Shown: piece after piece, positions 13,469 through 28,400 of the stretch
How the letters are laid out: each line of letters opens with the position of its first letter
How positions within the stretch are numbered: position 1 is the first letter of the stretch
Source: Tubiluchus corallicola
Taxonomy: Eukaryota; Priapulida; Priapulimorpha; Priapulimorphida; Tubiluchidae
Direction: 5' to 3'
Assembly: GCA_030141605.1 (NCBI GenBank)
Contig: JAQGDQ010000056.1
Location: 186,001-250,000 of the forward strand
Length of the DNA: 64,000 nt
The notes under the pieces: generated by a model
Database searches by the model: none
Told to the model about the DNA's origin: nothing
The model's input: the letters and a program-made list of their open reading frames with translations, nothing else
Program-made: the position numbers and the translations under genes

Positions 13469-16400
13469 CCTTTCTATTTTAGCCCAAACGACAGAAAACA
13501 ATCTTCTTGCTTATTTGACTTACCTTACTTAGTTGATTCCTTAATGAAGAGCAAGTTTCAATCAATATCAAAACTTCTATATGCACAAGAACGGTTTCAA
13601 GTCAAACACACTCAGACACACACACACATGCACCCACCAACTTAAAATCATCATTCACTAACCCATTAGCAAAATTATATTTAACATATATTATGAATAA
13701 TAATACAAAGTGTAAGCTTACCCCCTCTTCATCGTCGTCATCATCAACTTGTTTATTAGCCTCATTCGCTTCGTCACCTGTATAGTCTTCCATTTCAACC
13801 TAAAAAATATGTAAAACAAATATAAGAACATTATTGTAAATTTTGAAAATATTGTAAAGTTTTCTAGGGGACATAATCGTTTTGTGGACAAGGTTATCAT
13901 TCACATTTCACACTGTTTACTGTTTTCTTGGTTTATTAATCGATCCACTTGGTATCTCAAAAATCTGCATCCATAATTACAATGCAGCTACCCCTTGCCA
14001 CAGTGTTTCCACATCACACTACAATTGTGAACAATACAATGTTTGTTTGACGTTAACCATGTACACTCATATCACTTACCTCAGTTATAGCTGCATCTTG
14101 TAGAAGTGAACGAACATCGAGCTGTATCATATGCCGTGGTGCGGGTTCAAATGCGTTAATAATACCAACAATATCAGCAACCGTGCGTCCATGAATGTTT
14201 CTCTTCTGACACACATTCTTTTCACCCATTACTTCAGCAATGTAAACCTAAAATAAGTAACATTACAAAATATCTTACAGCAGTAAATCATTTATTACCT
14301 AGAGGCAAAATATTTCATAAGATAAATTATTTTAGTGCCACTACTTTTTGTAGATGTGCAATACAAAATTTAAATTTATTAAGTTAGATCATGTAAAGTT
14401 TAACTCAGGCAGGTTCCGCTTAAAATAAAATTCCTTTTCAAAGCTTTATCCATTCAGCACTTCACTTGGTACACATTTTCATTTGTAAATGCAAAAGTGT
14501 GATAATATGAAGCAACTAAGTTTTTTGAAAACTAATGTTGTACTCAATAAACATGCTGGATAACCACGACAGTAGTAATGAAACAGTAGTGCTTTGGTTG
14601 TAAAAATCCTAAATAAATGATTTTTGCCAACTCAAGGAAACTAAACGGTGGTATAATTTAGCTTATTCTCAGACATTCATTGTAAACTTATTACAAACTT
14701 ATTACATATTCCTTAGCGAGAACTCCCCAAGATATTAGAAAGGTAACAAAAATTTAACTAGACAACCGAAATATATATACACAAAGAGAGTTTTCTGAAT
14801 TAGTACAAAGGGAAGGAAGTAGATGAAAAACGTAAGATAACAAAGCGAAGACTATTGAGGCAGCTTACTTGCCAACCCCTTTGCTTTGCGAAGCTCCACA
14901 TGTCCTCAAATTCTCGCACTCGTGCATGGCACGCGTCAACGATGACAAAATTGAAGAAACCATCTTCTATTGTCTTCTTGAAAGCCTTGTGCATGCTACT
15001 GCGATAAGCCTCTTCCATCTCAGCTTCATATTCGTATTCCAGCACCTACAACAATGAACAAGAAAAAAACTTAATGTGAACTTAATGATACATTGCAATA
15101 TTGAATATAAGCTACATGGGGTTATTGAACAGATCTGCAAACTATGGAAAATATTGCACACTCATACTATAATAAACTAATGGAAGCTTGCAGTCTCTCT
15201 ATCTCTTTTACTTACTGCTTTAAGTGTTTTGTCAAAAAGCTAAAGCATAATTCAAATTACTTTCTAAAATTCTAGCATAACGTTTAGTTTACACAGCACT
15301 ATTTTATATTCTACAAATAAGAAGTTATAAAGCAATTTCTAAATACAGCATCTTCAAAACAGCACAAACTTTTTGCATAGCCATGCGGCCACTTTCTGGA
15401 TCGGGAATCATCTTTTCTTTCTCCACCATGAAATAATCATCCAAGGCAATGATTCGTGGAGCAGTTCCACCCATTGCTTGCTCTTTCTCCTGCAATTGCA
15501 AATAAATGTCAGTTTTTACCGCATCACACATGGTTACAGTTCAATAGTAAAGTGCAATTATTTTAAAGATAATGATTTGCAAATACACACATTGCAATGA
15601 AAGATGGTTATAAATGTTGGTTATTTTAAGAGAAATTTTCACTCATGACCTGCTACCCTATCCAGTCTCGTGAAAGTTAAAAATTGATAAGTTGTTCAAG
15701 TTTATTAAAACTATTCAATAAATTGTTGATTGATCAAGCTTTTATTTATTCCAATGCAATAATGGCAAGAGGTATAATACTATAGTTATAAAACAATGCT
15801 GCCACTCACTTTTATTAATTTAGCTAAGTAACTTTTTCCCGCTCCTGGTGGCCCTCGTAATATAATCACAATATTACGAGGTCTGGTAAGTCTTCCAGGT
15901 TTATTAAGAAGATCCTGAAAATACAAAGTTTCATGTATTTCACATCCAAAAACATACACTGATAAAAAAATAATCAGCCATTATTCAGCATAAGGCAATA
16001 CATTAAACTGTCCCTGAAACTAGCCTTATAAAATTTTCAAGCAACTTTTAAACATTTAAAAGTCAAGTTCTTCTTCAAAACATTCTAGCAATGTTTACAA
16101 ACTTTTAAATAAAGAAAACTGAACAGAAATAAAACCGGAGAAACCAACAATAATAGCTCGAAATATAGAAAAGCAGATAAACAATACTACAGATAAGTAA
16201 CCGTGTAATAGAAAAAAACAGGTAAAAAATTATTACAACAAGTTAGAAAACGTGATTATGACACCCTTACCATTAAATAAAAGTAAATGTAAGGAAATCT
16301 TCAAATGTTTCTTGAAGTGTTTCTATGATACTGATGCTACTATTTTGTATCTGGCAAGCTCTCAAAATTGAATGAGCTTTTAACAATCAAAAATTTTTTA

Positions 16401-19400
16401 AAACCTTTGTCACTTTTGGAACTGTTGACTTCAACTGTTCACAGTGCCAAAATATTACAAAATGTCTTAAGTTAATCAATAATAAATGCATAGTCACACG
16501 AAAAGCAACTTTGCAAATACATAAAATGATAAGAAAAACCTCTATCGAGATTATTTCAAGCTTCACAGGAGCAGCTTCTGCTTGGTTTGTTTGAGGAATA
16601 TTGTTTGATCCTCTTCTTTCAGCATCGGCATACCTAAAAATGCAAATTAAATAAACACAGAGATCGTATTTTTCTACCTTTGTTTGAGTAAATTCAGATT
16701 TATGTTAAATAAAATTAAAGTAGCGAATAAATGGAAATTAAACAGAAATTGAGAAAACAAGACCAAATTGTTTTTTAAACAATAACATGTAAGGGGGTAA
16801 GAAGATCAGAAAATGCTTTAGTAAAAAATACAGCTTAACACAGCAAGGGCCAAAATCTAGCATTAAATACAGGACCTACTTAATGTTAAATGGTTATAGT
16901 GAGATTGAACCATGTTTGTTATTAAAAGAGTAATTCTGTAACACACTTCGAATGAATAATCTTAACAAGCAATGCCGAATAAACCAAAGTGTGTTAGCTG
17001 CGTAAAATTTGCAACTACCCTCCTTCACCGAGGAAAAATAGCAGGAAACGATTACTAAAATGCTTCAGAAAAAACTTTGAAGATAAAACAGTTTGCATAT
17101 AAGTAACAGTGAATCAATTATGGCATGTTTAAAAGATCCAGGAAAACATTCTAAATTTAAATATGCAAGCAGGCAATTTTTAAGGTGAAATTACCTGCGT
17201 TAATTGCTGAAGTTTTACCGTTGCATTTTACTTTTTAATTCTGAGCACAGTTTTTAATATCAATGTCTTATATTTTGTAGGTAGAACGTCTAGAGTTTAA
17301 GTCTTGCACTAAGTTGATTAGAAAACTTCTCACTGTGTGAAAGCTTGTAAAAAAATTCACATAGCTATTACTAAGGTCAACTATCAATGCACATTGTAAC
17401 ATTAAGTTTGACCACAACTAACTCTCGAAAAGGGACAAATATAAAAAGACTTTTTATACCGTTTCATTCAACAGCTACTGTGTTACTATAATAATGTTAT
17501 AGCTCTTAAGCCTACATTACTATAAACGCTATGAAAGTAGCAAGTTCAGCATATTAACATATTAAAAAAAACTGTTTGGTAAATAAACAGTAAAACCATA
17601 AATGGACAAACCTGTCTAAATGACTAGGTGCAGGAGGCGTTCCTTCCAAGCGTTGACCTCTAAGATAAGAATTATAATCACGATTATATGTATCAGACTG
17701 ACTGTATGGATCAGAAGCAGAGCGGTTATATGGGTCCTGATACGCACTTTCATATCCGCTACAAATGTCTCGGGAATTCACGCCTAAAAAATAAGACAAG
17801 AAAACAAAAAGCATGCATTCAATTTAGTAGTCTTCAAATAATTTGACAAAAAGTATTTCAAAATGAATCTTCCTTTGCAAAACACACCAAAGGCAGTTTA
17901 ACTGTAGGATCTCATCTAGCTTTCTTTATCACTGAATGGTTTAACCAAGTCTTAGAATGTAAGCTTCCCATTCCTGGAAATTGATACATTCACCAGATTT
18001 TGCAAATGGGATGGTTTTAAGATTTTTTGTGTTATTTGTGTTTTTCTGTTGTGTAGTTATTCTGTAATGGTTGTGTTAATACTTCAAAATCTCTAAATAC
18101 TTTCAATTTGTATCTTTTTTGAATACTTTGCACTCTTTTTGATCTGAAAATAATACGCAGCAAAAAAGTTGTTAGCAAGAATTTTCACTACTAGTGCAAA
18201 ATCAAAATGGTGATGCCTTTAAAAATGCTTTAGAAAATTTATTCTATTTGCCATAACAAAATAATACACATAAATATGATGAAATAATTATAGAATTAAA
18301 AAGAAAAACAAGCACGTAAATAATAAAGTTGATCAGTGAATATCGGGTCTGTCCAAAAAGAAAACTTGTATAAGACAGGCCAAATATGGCAATGACAACA
18401 GTGATAGCAATGATGACTCATTTCCAATCAGATCTACAATGGGTACAATTAAAAACTAACTTAAAAATCTACATTCTGGGCACTAGGTTAAGAAAATTGA
18501 AAACTAACAATTTAATTTAACTTAAGAAAAAAACACAGTACCTCTGACATCATCTTGAGTTTGCAGTGAATGATGCCGTGGTGGAGAATGACCCCGTAAA
18601 TGAGAAGCTGGCGGCGGTGTTCGACTATGAGCAACAGGAGGTGGTGGTGGTGGTGGTGGTGGTGTAGTGCGATACACAGACAACACTGTACTATGGCTAG
18701 CTTCCACAGGTTTGTGTGTATGACCATAATCAATAACCTGAATTTTTGTTGGTGGTGCACCTGTGAAATAAGCAAAAATTTCACATAAAAGAGATAATGG
18801 GCACAAAAATGTGCAATGTGCAATTTTAACTTAGCTGAGTGAATTGAGTGCAGTGGAAATAGAGCTAGTTGTTACAAATCAATAAAGTATAAGTCAAAAT
18901 CAATAAAAACCCATACCCAAGTCTCGTTCAACAAGTGGATGCAGCCTTCTATAAAGATCGTCTCCCACAGATGGTAGTCTACTGTACCTGTATAATAAAA
19001 AACACAAACACACTGTCTCCAAGCATACTCAAACTGCTAAATTATTAAGCAAATGTTGCAATACATTAAAAGAATAAAATTAATTGTTTATTGACAATTT
19101 TCCATTAACAGCTGTAAACCTCATCTAATACATTTGTGCTACATCCTTCATTACCATTTTTTTAATTAGTGTGCACAAATTTTTGACAAAAAGTAATGTT
19201 TTTCTTAATCTCTTAACAGTATACTTTATTAAACTTACTTAATGAATTCATTCAGCCTACTACATATTTTAACAGACCAGAACAGTAATTACAAATCTTG
19301 TTAACACAGGGTATTAAAATATCGTGTCTGGGTTAAATTGTACATTTTCCATTCACAACATTGTAGACAAAAATTGGTGGAATTATCAAAGTTGGAGTGA

Positions 19401-22400
19401 AAAAGCTGCCTATTTCTATTTCAATTAATGTGGTTATTGATGCAATTAACATGCTAAACAAGATTAACAGGGTACAGTACATACAATCTATAAAAAAAAA
19501 AATTTGCCCCTAGTGATGGTAGGTAAGAGGTCAATGCTCTGCATGCAGTTCAATCATTTATATTAACAGATCTTGCAGTTTTCACAAATTTTCTACTTGT
19601 ACCTGTCATCATAACGTGCTTTTGGATATCTTTCAGGATATCGATAAGGATCACTGATGCGTTCATATGGATTAAGCCCATAATCAGGATACCTGTTATC
19701 TGCAAAGTACAGAAATGAACGTGAAACATTTGAACAATGTAATCTTTCTAGACATTTCAATAATATAACTCCTCTACAGTATAATTCGGAATTTTCTAAG
19801 CAATAAGAAATAAATGCATAGCTAAGTTCATCGTTTTGTTAGAAATAATTGTGTCAGACCTCACGAATTAGAAATTAGATGTTAGCTTAAAATGGTACAA
19901 TCGTACATTTACATGTTCTTCAACAATATTTACTTGTCAATTTCATAAAAACAGGTTGGTAATTTTAGAACAGCAAGTGTTTTGGCAAAACGTCAAAAAT
20001 TACAGAACTGTTATAAACTGCTCTTGAAACTACTGGCAGTAACAAATTCAAAGTCATCAAGCACACTAGGTTATCACTCCATTGGTATTACTCAAGTGTC
20101 AAGTTTTATTGATTTGGTCTTGTTGCTATTAACAATAATAGCAATTTGAAAGAAAAATGTTTGAATTGATGTACAAGATCCCTACTGACCTTCATAATAA
20201 ATTTAAGGTCTTAAATTGCTGACAGTTTTCTAAATATATATTTTCCAGGGCCGTAGCCTAATGGAGATAATCTTCCATAATTCAAGCCACATATAGTTTT
20301 GCGAAGGTATAAAAATGATGGTAAGATACAATAATAGTTGTTATAAATAAAAGCATGAAAAACCAAGAAACCAAGAACCTATTATTTTGTTCAAATGAGT
20401 AGATCTATATTTAGTTTAATTAGATTTTAGTTATATTTTTACATATAGATATTTTGGCACTAGTTCATATAGCGAACACTCCTTATGTGCATGATGTCTG
20501 CACAAACAAATACTACGATTTTGCCGAGTCTAATCCAACCAGTCTTAGATGATTCATTATTTCTAAAATTCACCTCTGTAGGGATCCATACGATCACGAC
20601 CACAAGAAGCACTAGTTCTATCATAATCTCTCCTTTCCCATTCTGAAACTCGACCTGCCCCGACACCACGATACCACCCAGGTTGCGTGTAGTCACTCTC
20701 GGAACGAGGCTCCACAGCTCTGGAATCATATCTCTCATCTTTGTACCTGCTATCTAGATATCTAACTGATCCTCTAATGCCGTCTTCTGGTGGAAGACGC
20801 CGCTGTCCACTAGGCCCTGCTGTCACCTGCAACTATAAGCAGATATGCACTATTGTTTCAAGCATACGTATAAATATATACATACACGTATAACATACAC
20901 AAGTTTATATACATATACACATGTATATATATAATCGTATATACACACATATATATATATATATTCACTTGTATGAATGCATAGTCAAGCCTATTTTACT
21001 CAAAAATGCATAATTAACTTCACACGTAACACGAGAAAGGAAACAGCATAATTTTACTCTCATATATTCCTATTTAATATGAAAGGAAATATATAATATA
21101 CACAAAAAGCAAGTGAACATTTAACATGTACAAAAATTGTGGAATAGACTCCACATACCAGTCTTTTTAAATAATCACATCTTGTACAGCGACATAATTT
21201 ATAATAATAGGCAATGCCACGCAGGTTCTAAAACATGTGTTAGCTGCAGCACGCACCACTTGATATCTGCCCTCCATAATAGCATGTTGTCTGTAAATTT
21301 CAGAGCTTGAATTTTAACTCCTAAACTCTATGTGCTTTTGCTTATTTTTGTTTTCCACAAAAACTAAAATACAGTATGTGGTTTTCTGGAAGGTGAAGGT
21401 GTAGGGGATAATTTTACTGATGCACAACACAAACACAGAGCGTTAACAAAGATGCATGATCCCAAAAAAGCAAACATGTATCACTGAGTGTTTTAAGTCT
21501 TCTTAAAACATTTTCTAAATAAATAATGTTTTTTATTAAACTGCTAGTCGTTATATAGCAACACTAAATTACAAATAACTGACAAAACAGACATTGCCAT
21601 TCAAACTCTGCTATTCACTGACTATTCGAATGCAGTGCTCTAACTGTAAAATTTTGACAAGGTATACTGTATAGTGCAAAACCTGGCAACCCAGCTTCAT
21701 TGGCGATTTGGTGGAAAACTGATCTTTGCTACCTATTTACCATTTTCGCTTCTTAATTTGTAATTTCTTTCCTCACTTCTCTGTGACAAAATTAGCTTCA
21801 CTTTTGCCTCATCTATGTAGCCACTAAACTTTGGGTCTAAGTCTGAGATTGCATCTGAAGCACAACTTCTCTTTGATTTTCCACACTTGAAACAGCTGGA
21901 GAAACCCTGAATTTTTGTAGGAGTATCCACGTAGTTGCAAGTATTCAAACATCCTTTTTTGCATAGTGACAATAATTAATAAAAACTAACATGCGCAAAA
22001 GACATAAGCGATGCGGTACCATTTGATTATTAATGCAAGACAACAACGTGGAAAATTTTGATCGCAACATACTCTACACTTTTAACGCGTGTTTTATTCA
22101 CAGTCAATTTACTATACGCTATGTGACACTAGTCACACATTTACACTTATTTTTTTAATATACACACTGTATACCACTGTAATTTGGTTGTATATTGTAA
22201 AGTTGAGCTCTGAACATAATCAGATCTTTAACATTTACGTTCCTCAAAAGTTATACAGCTTGTTTTCAGATAATATGTACTTTTAAAATGTAAGTTGGAA
22301 AAGACAAATGGACACATGAACCCATTCAAAAACTGAAACAACTCAAATACCAGATAAATGCTGTAAAAATGTGTTTATCTCTTTGTAAAGAATCCAGCTA

Positions 22401-25400
22401 CATAAGATTTTTTTGTGTAGAATTTTTGTAAAGGGCAATTTTAATACATTACAACACTATCACAGCTCAACTTTACAAACAAGCACTGTCAAAATGCTGA
22501 AACAAATAATTTTACTTCATCTGCTGCATCGTTATATGCTCTGCCAATTAATCCAAGAGCTGATTTTTTGGTTTCTTCATGACGTTGTTGTTCCTCTTTC
22601 TTTTTCTGCTGCTCTCCAATTAAGCTTTTTAAACTGATGTTTTCCTGCAAAGCCTTTAACGATTCCAGTTTGGATTTCTGTTCTTTCAATAATTTGATTT
22701 CTTGTTCCTGGAAAGTATTAGTAGAAAGTTTGCAAACTTTTTTACAAACTGCAAGGAACAAATTACAACATGAAGATCAGCAATATAGACAACCAAGCAA
22801 AGTGAATTCAATCATCAATGAAGGAAACATTATGACTTTGAAAGAAAATTTAAGATCACTTCAAGGTCAAATTATAGAATAACTGATTTCATTGAAGTGA
22901 TATGTGATTCTTAGGTAATCAAGCTTGGAGAATTACATGCCTACAGTTTACATGCTAGGTATCAAGCGTGTCTGCGGTTATATGAAAAAATGAATAATGA
23001 CTAAATTTCGTAAAGAAGATTTTTTTACCTTTAACTCAACATCTTTATTTACGTATCGTTCATCCCGGTATTGTGCAGGCCTTCGTTCACTACTGGAAGG
23101 TCGTTCATCGCTGTGCTTGCTCCAATTAGATGACTCCTCTTTATGATCTTTATCATGTGACCGTTCATGACTGGAACGAGAATCATATCTGCTTTTTGTA
23201 TAACTGTCTCTTGAAACAGGTCTGTTATCTCGGTCATACGAACGTTCACGAGAATCTCTATCCTTAGATAAGCGCTTCTCATCATTTTGGTATTTAGATC
23301 TGGTTGATATATCTCTTCCGAAACGATCCAGTAAGGGTTTATCCTTGTGTTTATTGATATTTCTAGGAGTTTTCGAAGATCTCAAACTATTACTTTTGCT
23401 ATCTGTAGAGCCCTCATTTTGATCATCAAAAGTTGCTAGTTCATCATCACTAATGGCTTCATGCATATCATAATTATCAGCAGCTATAATATTCTCACTA
23501 ATATTCTCAGAGCTAGCAGGCATCACCTTTTTGTTTGTTTCATCTATTTTTTTACCATGTTCAATTTCTTGTTTTGGTATAAAACCTTCAGTTTCCACCT
23601 GTTTTATACTGCCATTTGCCTCTTTCAGACTGGTCTCTATACTTTCTTGATTTTCTTGACTTTCACTTTGCCCAAGTTTCTCTTTATTATTTTCTTGTTT
23701 TCTTTTGCTTTCTACATGACCTCCTTGTTCTGTTTTAATTTCCTCAGTTTCCTGATTAGGTTCATTTTTCAGATCTTCTTTTTTAGTTTTACCCGTGGTT
23801 TTTTCTTTAGAGGCTCCAATTTCTGAATCTTCTTGTTTTATTTCACTTTCAGTCCTCTCCTGAAAAACTTTATCTTTAAATTCTTCATGTATGTCGCCCT
23901 TTACAGGTTTCGCATCCACATTAGAAGGTGCCATTGCTGTGTCAGATTTCAAAGCATTTCCAGGAGTTCCTTTTGGTGGAAACCTAATAGTAGGACCAAC
24001 ACTGCCAGTTGGAGATCCTGTATCACTAGCTTTATCCTTATCAGACACAGTTTGTCTCTCACTTGCTTTAAATTTTTCTTGAGAAGTAGCAGTAGCAACC
24101 CTTTGCTGACTAGTTTGTTCAAGGAGTGGACCTCGTCCAAAGCTACCAGGAAATACAGTGCTTGGCTGAATTTGTTGCATTTGCGGCTGTTGAAACAAGA
24201 CATTTTGTTGCGGTCCCTGCAAACATGTAAACAACAAAATCGTGTTATTTCCTAATACTGTAAAATTGTAAAATACCAAAGTATTTATCACAATTTATGA
24301 TACGAAAACTCCAGAAATCATAACAATATGTAATACAGAATTGCCAGTTTTCACTTAATGTATTAAAAGTTTATTCCTATTTATAGGAATTACAATTTAT
24401 ATATGTTTGCTAGCCAAACATCGGAAATGAATTTTGCGAATAAACACACAACGTCGATCTACACCACACCACATTACGCACACTTCACCACACCCATCAC
24501 CCACACTACGCTATTCACACCACATGTCCCATATCACGCTATCCACACCACACCACAGCACCCACATGACACAACTCGTGCACACCAGGCCACCCATACC
24601 ATGCCAGATCCACATCAAACCCACCACACCACTCCAATGACGACGATGGCAACAACAACAACATCAGCATGAAAAACAACAAAAAACCCATCAGTATCAA
24701 CCTAAGTAAACTGTGCAAAAACATTTTGCGCATTGTCAAAGCTGAGTGAAATAACAAATGCTTTAATATCCTCCGCCGATGATCATTAATGCACGAACAT
24801 AATACACACTCTTTGCAAATTGCTCCTATAATGATGGTGTAGGCTAAAAGATACTACTTATACAGTAGGCGCTGTTTAATAGACTCACGGTTAATAGACT
24901 CAATCACTTAATTGACTCAAAAACGCTTGGAATGGGCCGCTTCTATTCAAATATACATAAAAACTATCGATAATAGACTCAAATAACTCTGCATAACTGA
25001 CTCAATATTTTTCCTTCACGTACTTAAAATAAGACTTTTGTATGTGCCAAAAGAGCCTTTCCTACTTTGATGTCATCTTTACCTCCCTTTTGTGCACAAT
25101 GTATACAGAAACAATCATGTTAAGTACCGTGTTGTTTGTAAGCACTTACGTTTATCGTGTGCTAATACGCTAGCGTAGCGGTTTGCTTTGAATCTGTTAC
25201 CCAAAGAATTTCTGGAAGGTAAACATTTAATCACTTGTCTAGCGGCTTCCTTTTGATGCTCTCGTTGCAAATCACGCTTTCAGGTTTAATGAGTTAAAGT
25301 GAAAGATGCAGGTACAGTAGTACCTCTGTTTTCGACCATAATTCGTTCCTAAAAAGTGTTGGAAAACCGATTTGGTTGAGTACCGAATCATTTATTCTCA

Positions 25401-28400
25401 TAAGAAATAATGTAAAAGCAAATAATCCGTTCTCAAGCTCCAAATAAACTGTAAACTATTACTAAAACGAAATATGAGAATGCAAAAATGTTTGTTCAAA
25501 CAGTAGATATGATATAATTGATAAGAAAAACATAGTAGAATTACTTTGAAAGAAAAACATAATTGTTTCTGCATGAAGAAGCGGAGAAAAATAAGCGTAG
25601 AAAGCACTTTATGATGTTAGGCAATTCAAATCTTGTGCGTGACTACCCTCGGGCGCGGTCGATTACGCTCGGCTCTACTCGGCTCGCCACACATGTGTTC
25701 ATCACATGTTTGGCGGTTGGTTGAGAACCGAATTCTGGTCGAGAGTGGAGACAATTTCAGCTCGAATTTTCTGGTCGAAAACCAATTTGTATGAGTACGG
25801 AGATGTTCGACAACGAAGGTATGACTGTACAGTATAATAAGCTGGTATTCCTTGTGACTTACACGAGTAAACATCGTACAGCAAATAAGAGCAATTTGAG
25901 CGATGTGATTCAGAACTGTTTTAGTCATGCACAACAACAATTTTCAACGTTTTTATAGTTACGAGAACTTTGTGGGCCAATTTCTTCGCGAGAAAATGAA
26001 GCAGCCTCAGCCGACTTTGAAGGAATTTTTGTAATTTTTGCAAATAAACAGACTTAGAAAAATCTGTGATTTAGAAAAGTATACTTTTTAAATTATTACT
26101 AATTTGCTTATATAAATTAATATTTTAAAATGTTTTTTCTAATTTTTAACTACACAAAGGAATTTAGGCATTATTTCATTTCTAAAATTCATTAAAAACC
26201 TTTACAGTGCATAGTAAACTGATGTCTCATACTTCTATACCTGTAATACTACACCCATCAGTTAACAGGTTCAGTCGGTTAATTGGGTCAAAACACGTCG
26301 GTCCCAAAGTGAGTCTATTAAGCGGCGCCTATTGTATATCGCAATACACAGTGGAAGTTTAATAGAATGTGAAGCAAAGTACAGAATATAATATAATGAC
26401 GCCACACACAATGGATTCGCGTTTTCCAAATGACAATCTCCCAAAATGAAACACGTAGCCATTCCTTCTGGTAAAGGCATTCATAAAAGTAGATGCATCA
26501 TTGTATAGTCCAGTTCCTCCTCCTTCAGAAGAGTTGAAAATCTCCTTCTAAGACCCACAATCTTTCAAAAAATTGTAAAGGCTGTATTGGGGTAAATGCA
26601 GGAGCCGTGTCCCTGGCACAAAATGTAAACAGCCCCACTACACCCACTATTGAATAAGCTATCGAACTATTAGTGGCACCACCCCTAGCACATTCCTGTT
26701 TTCTAGAAATAAGAGGTACAAATTTTGCAAAAAGGGCAAAAACAGCCATTTTTAGAAGTCCCGTATAACCATCGATGAGTCGACACTAGATTGAGACTTT
26801 TCATTTGATATACAGATTGCTGGAAATGATGCAGCCGCTCGAGGTGTAGCCTCGAATCTTTTAGAAGTAAGAAATGTTTTCTATAAATAAGAGGCACAAG
26901 TCTTGCAAAAACGGCCATTTTAGAGGACCCCATCACCATTGATGAGAAGACACTAATCAAGACTTTTCATTTGATATACAGATTGCTGGAAATGATGCAG
27001 CTATTGGAGCTAAAGCCTGGAATTATATATATGTATATCGTATCAAGTGGTGCAGAAAAATGTACCAAAGCTTAGACTACGATAATATGAGATGCAAGTG
27101 CATACAAAACTAAAATTTTACAACAAGATATTACAATACATTAACTTTTGGCTGTTACAAGTTTATAGTTTTTAAGTGGTTTTTAAGTTATACCTAAAAT
27201 ACAAAAAATTACATGTTAAATGATTAAATGTTGGAACAATGTCAGCTATAATCATCAATTGGAAAACAGGCACATTGACATATAACGCAGCTCAATACAT
27301 GGCATCAAAACAATAAAGAAAGCAACCAGTTTACATCAGGTCTTCACCACAGAAAAGAAAGCACTAATGAAGATTTGTTGCTAAGAAAAACTGGATTTAA
27401 TCATCTGGGTTAAGATACCTGGAATTCCCTTAAAGAGAAAGTGTATAATGGCTGTAGACTCAGTGCACAGAGCTATTTAATGCAAAGGTATTAAAAGCAA
27501 AAATTGTTGAGTGCTCTGTGCAAATACCCCAGAAGTAAGAAACTGTGTCAGCTGTTGGAAAAAATGCCTTCCTCTAGATTACAGTGAAAATGGTGGGTAC
27601 CTAGAACATTTACTGAAAATTTTAACAAAAGTGACACAAAGTTTTTTCCGGCACTTATTTTTTTGGATTCGTTGATTTAAAACTTCCGTATCTTTGGATA
27701 AATCTAATGGACTGACCTAAAATTTTTAGTACATCCGTAACACCAATCTGGTAATTTGTAAGCGATTATGTTATCTTTTTTCTTAAAATATCATGATCAA
27801 AACTTCTGTACTTTTTTTTATGCCACCTGATATATAAATCTTGGTACAAGAGAAATTAATATGTTAGAATCAAACATCTTTTATCAAAAAAACAGCTGAG
27901 ATATGCCACTTTTACGCAAGTGTCACCTATGGAATACCAACTGACATAATAGAAAACATGTAGTTTGTGACTACTTACTTGACTTGCCGAAGTACTGAAG
28001 GTGTTCTGTATTAGTCGTGATTGCTGCAGTAAACGTTCATCACGCCGGCGACGAATTTCTTTTCGGCGTTGATTCATTTCATCTTTCCACTGTAGCCACT
28101 GCTTCTCATATTGCTTAAACAGCTCTTGATTGGGATGGTTGGCATTCTGAAGTAAAACAACCACAACACTGTCTTCTTAAACCAGCTGATAGTAATGACA
28201 TGCAAAATCTGGCCCTGCATGCAAACCACTAAGAATAACAACATGCATAGTTTCCATACCTGAGTTTTCCAATCCTCAAACTGTTTTTCCCATTCTTTAT
28301 ATTGCTTCTCAAATTCTTCTTCTTCCAGTTCCTCCTAAAAGCCACCACAGTAATGTTAAAAAACCCAATGGATATAAATAAGCATTTATTAGAATTAATA

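Larger units (their letters stand above)
7603..13721 (-). other. YLPM1-like intron 19 (6.1 kb)
   Basis: The longest intron of the gene. Contents recognised: a 54-bp tandem duplication (7878-7985), a 21-bp minisatellite (about 8270-8475), an (AT)n run near 13431-13469 and a short CA run near 13614. I see no other coding-like or mobile-element sequence. Confidence 0.6.
24217..27978 (-). other. YLPM1-like intron 6, filled with DNA transposons
   Basis: 3.8 kb carrying a CACCACAC-rich low-complexity tract (24455-24640), two nested TA-flanked DNA transposons (24863-26334 and 25315-25827) and a direct duplication (26700-27010). No exon seen. Confidence 0.7.

Noticed and set aside
18600-18823. Poly-Trp (plus) and poly-His (minus) open frames
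   Set aside because: Other frames of the CCA/GGT repeat that encodes polyproline in YLPM1-like exon 12.
23461-24255. Several long plus-strand open frames (Phe-rich, up to 140 codons)
   Set aside because: They are antisense to the large YLPM1-like exon 7; the Phe richness is the reverse complement of Lys/Glu codons.
24403-24757. Thr/His/Pro-rich frames on plus and a minus counterpart
   Set aside because: Produced by the CACC-rich low-complexity tract; no homology or splice context.
25626-25940. 104-codon minus-strand frame
   Set aside because: Lies across the end of the inner MITE-like element; no motif, no start context, Arg-rich by chance.
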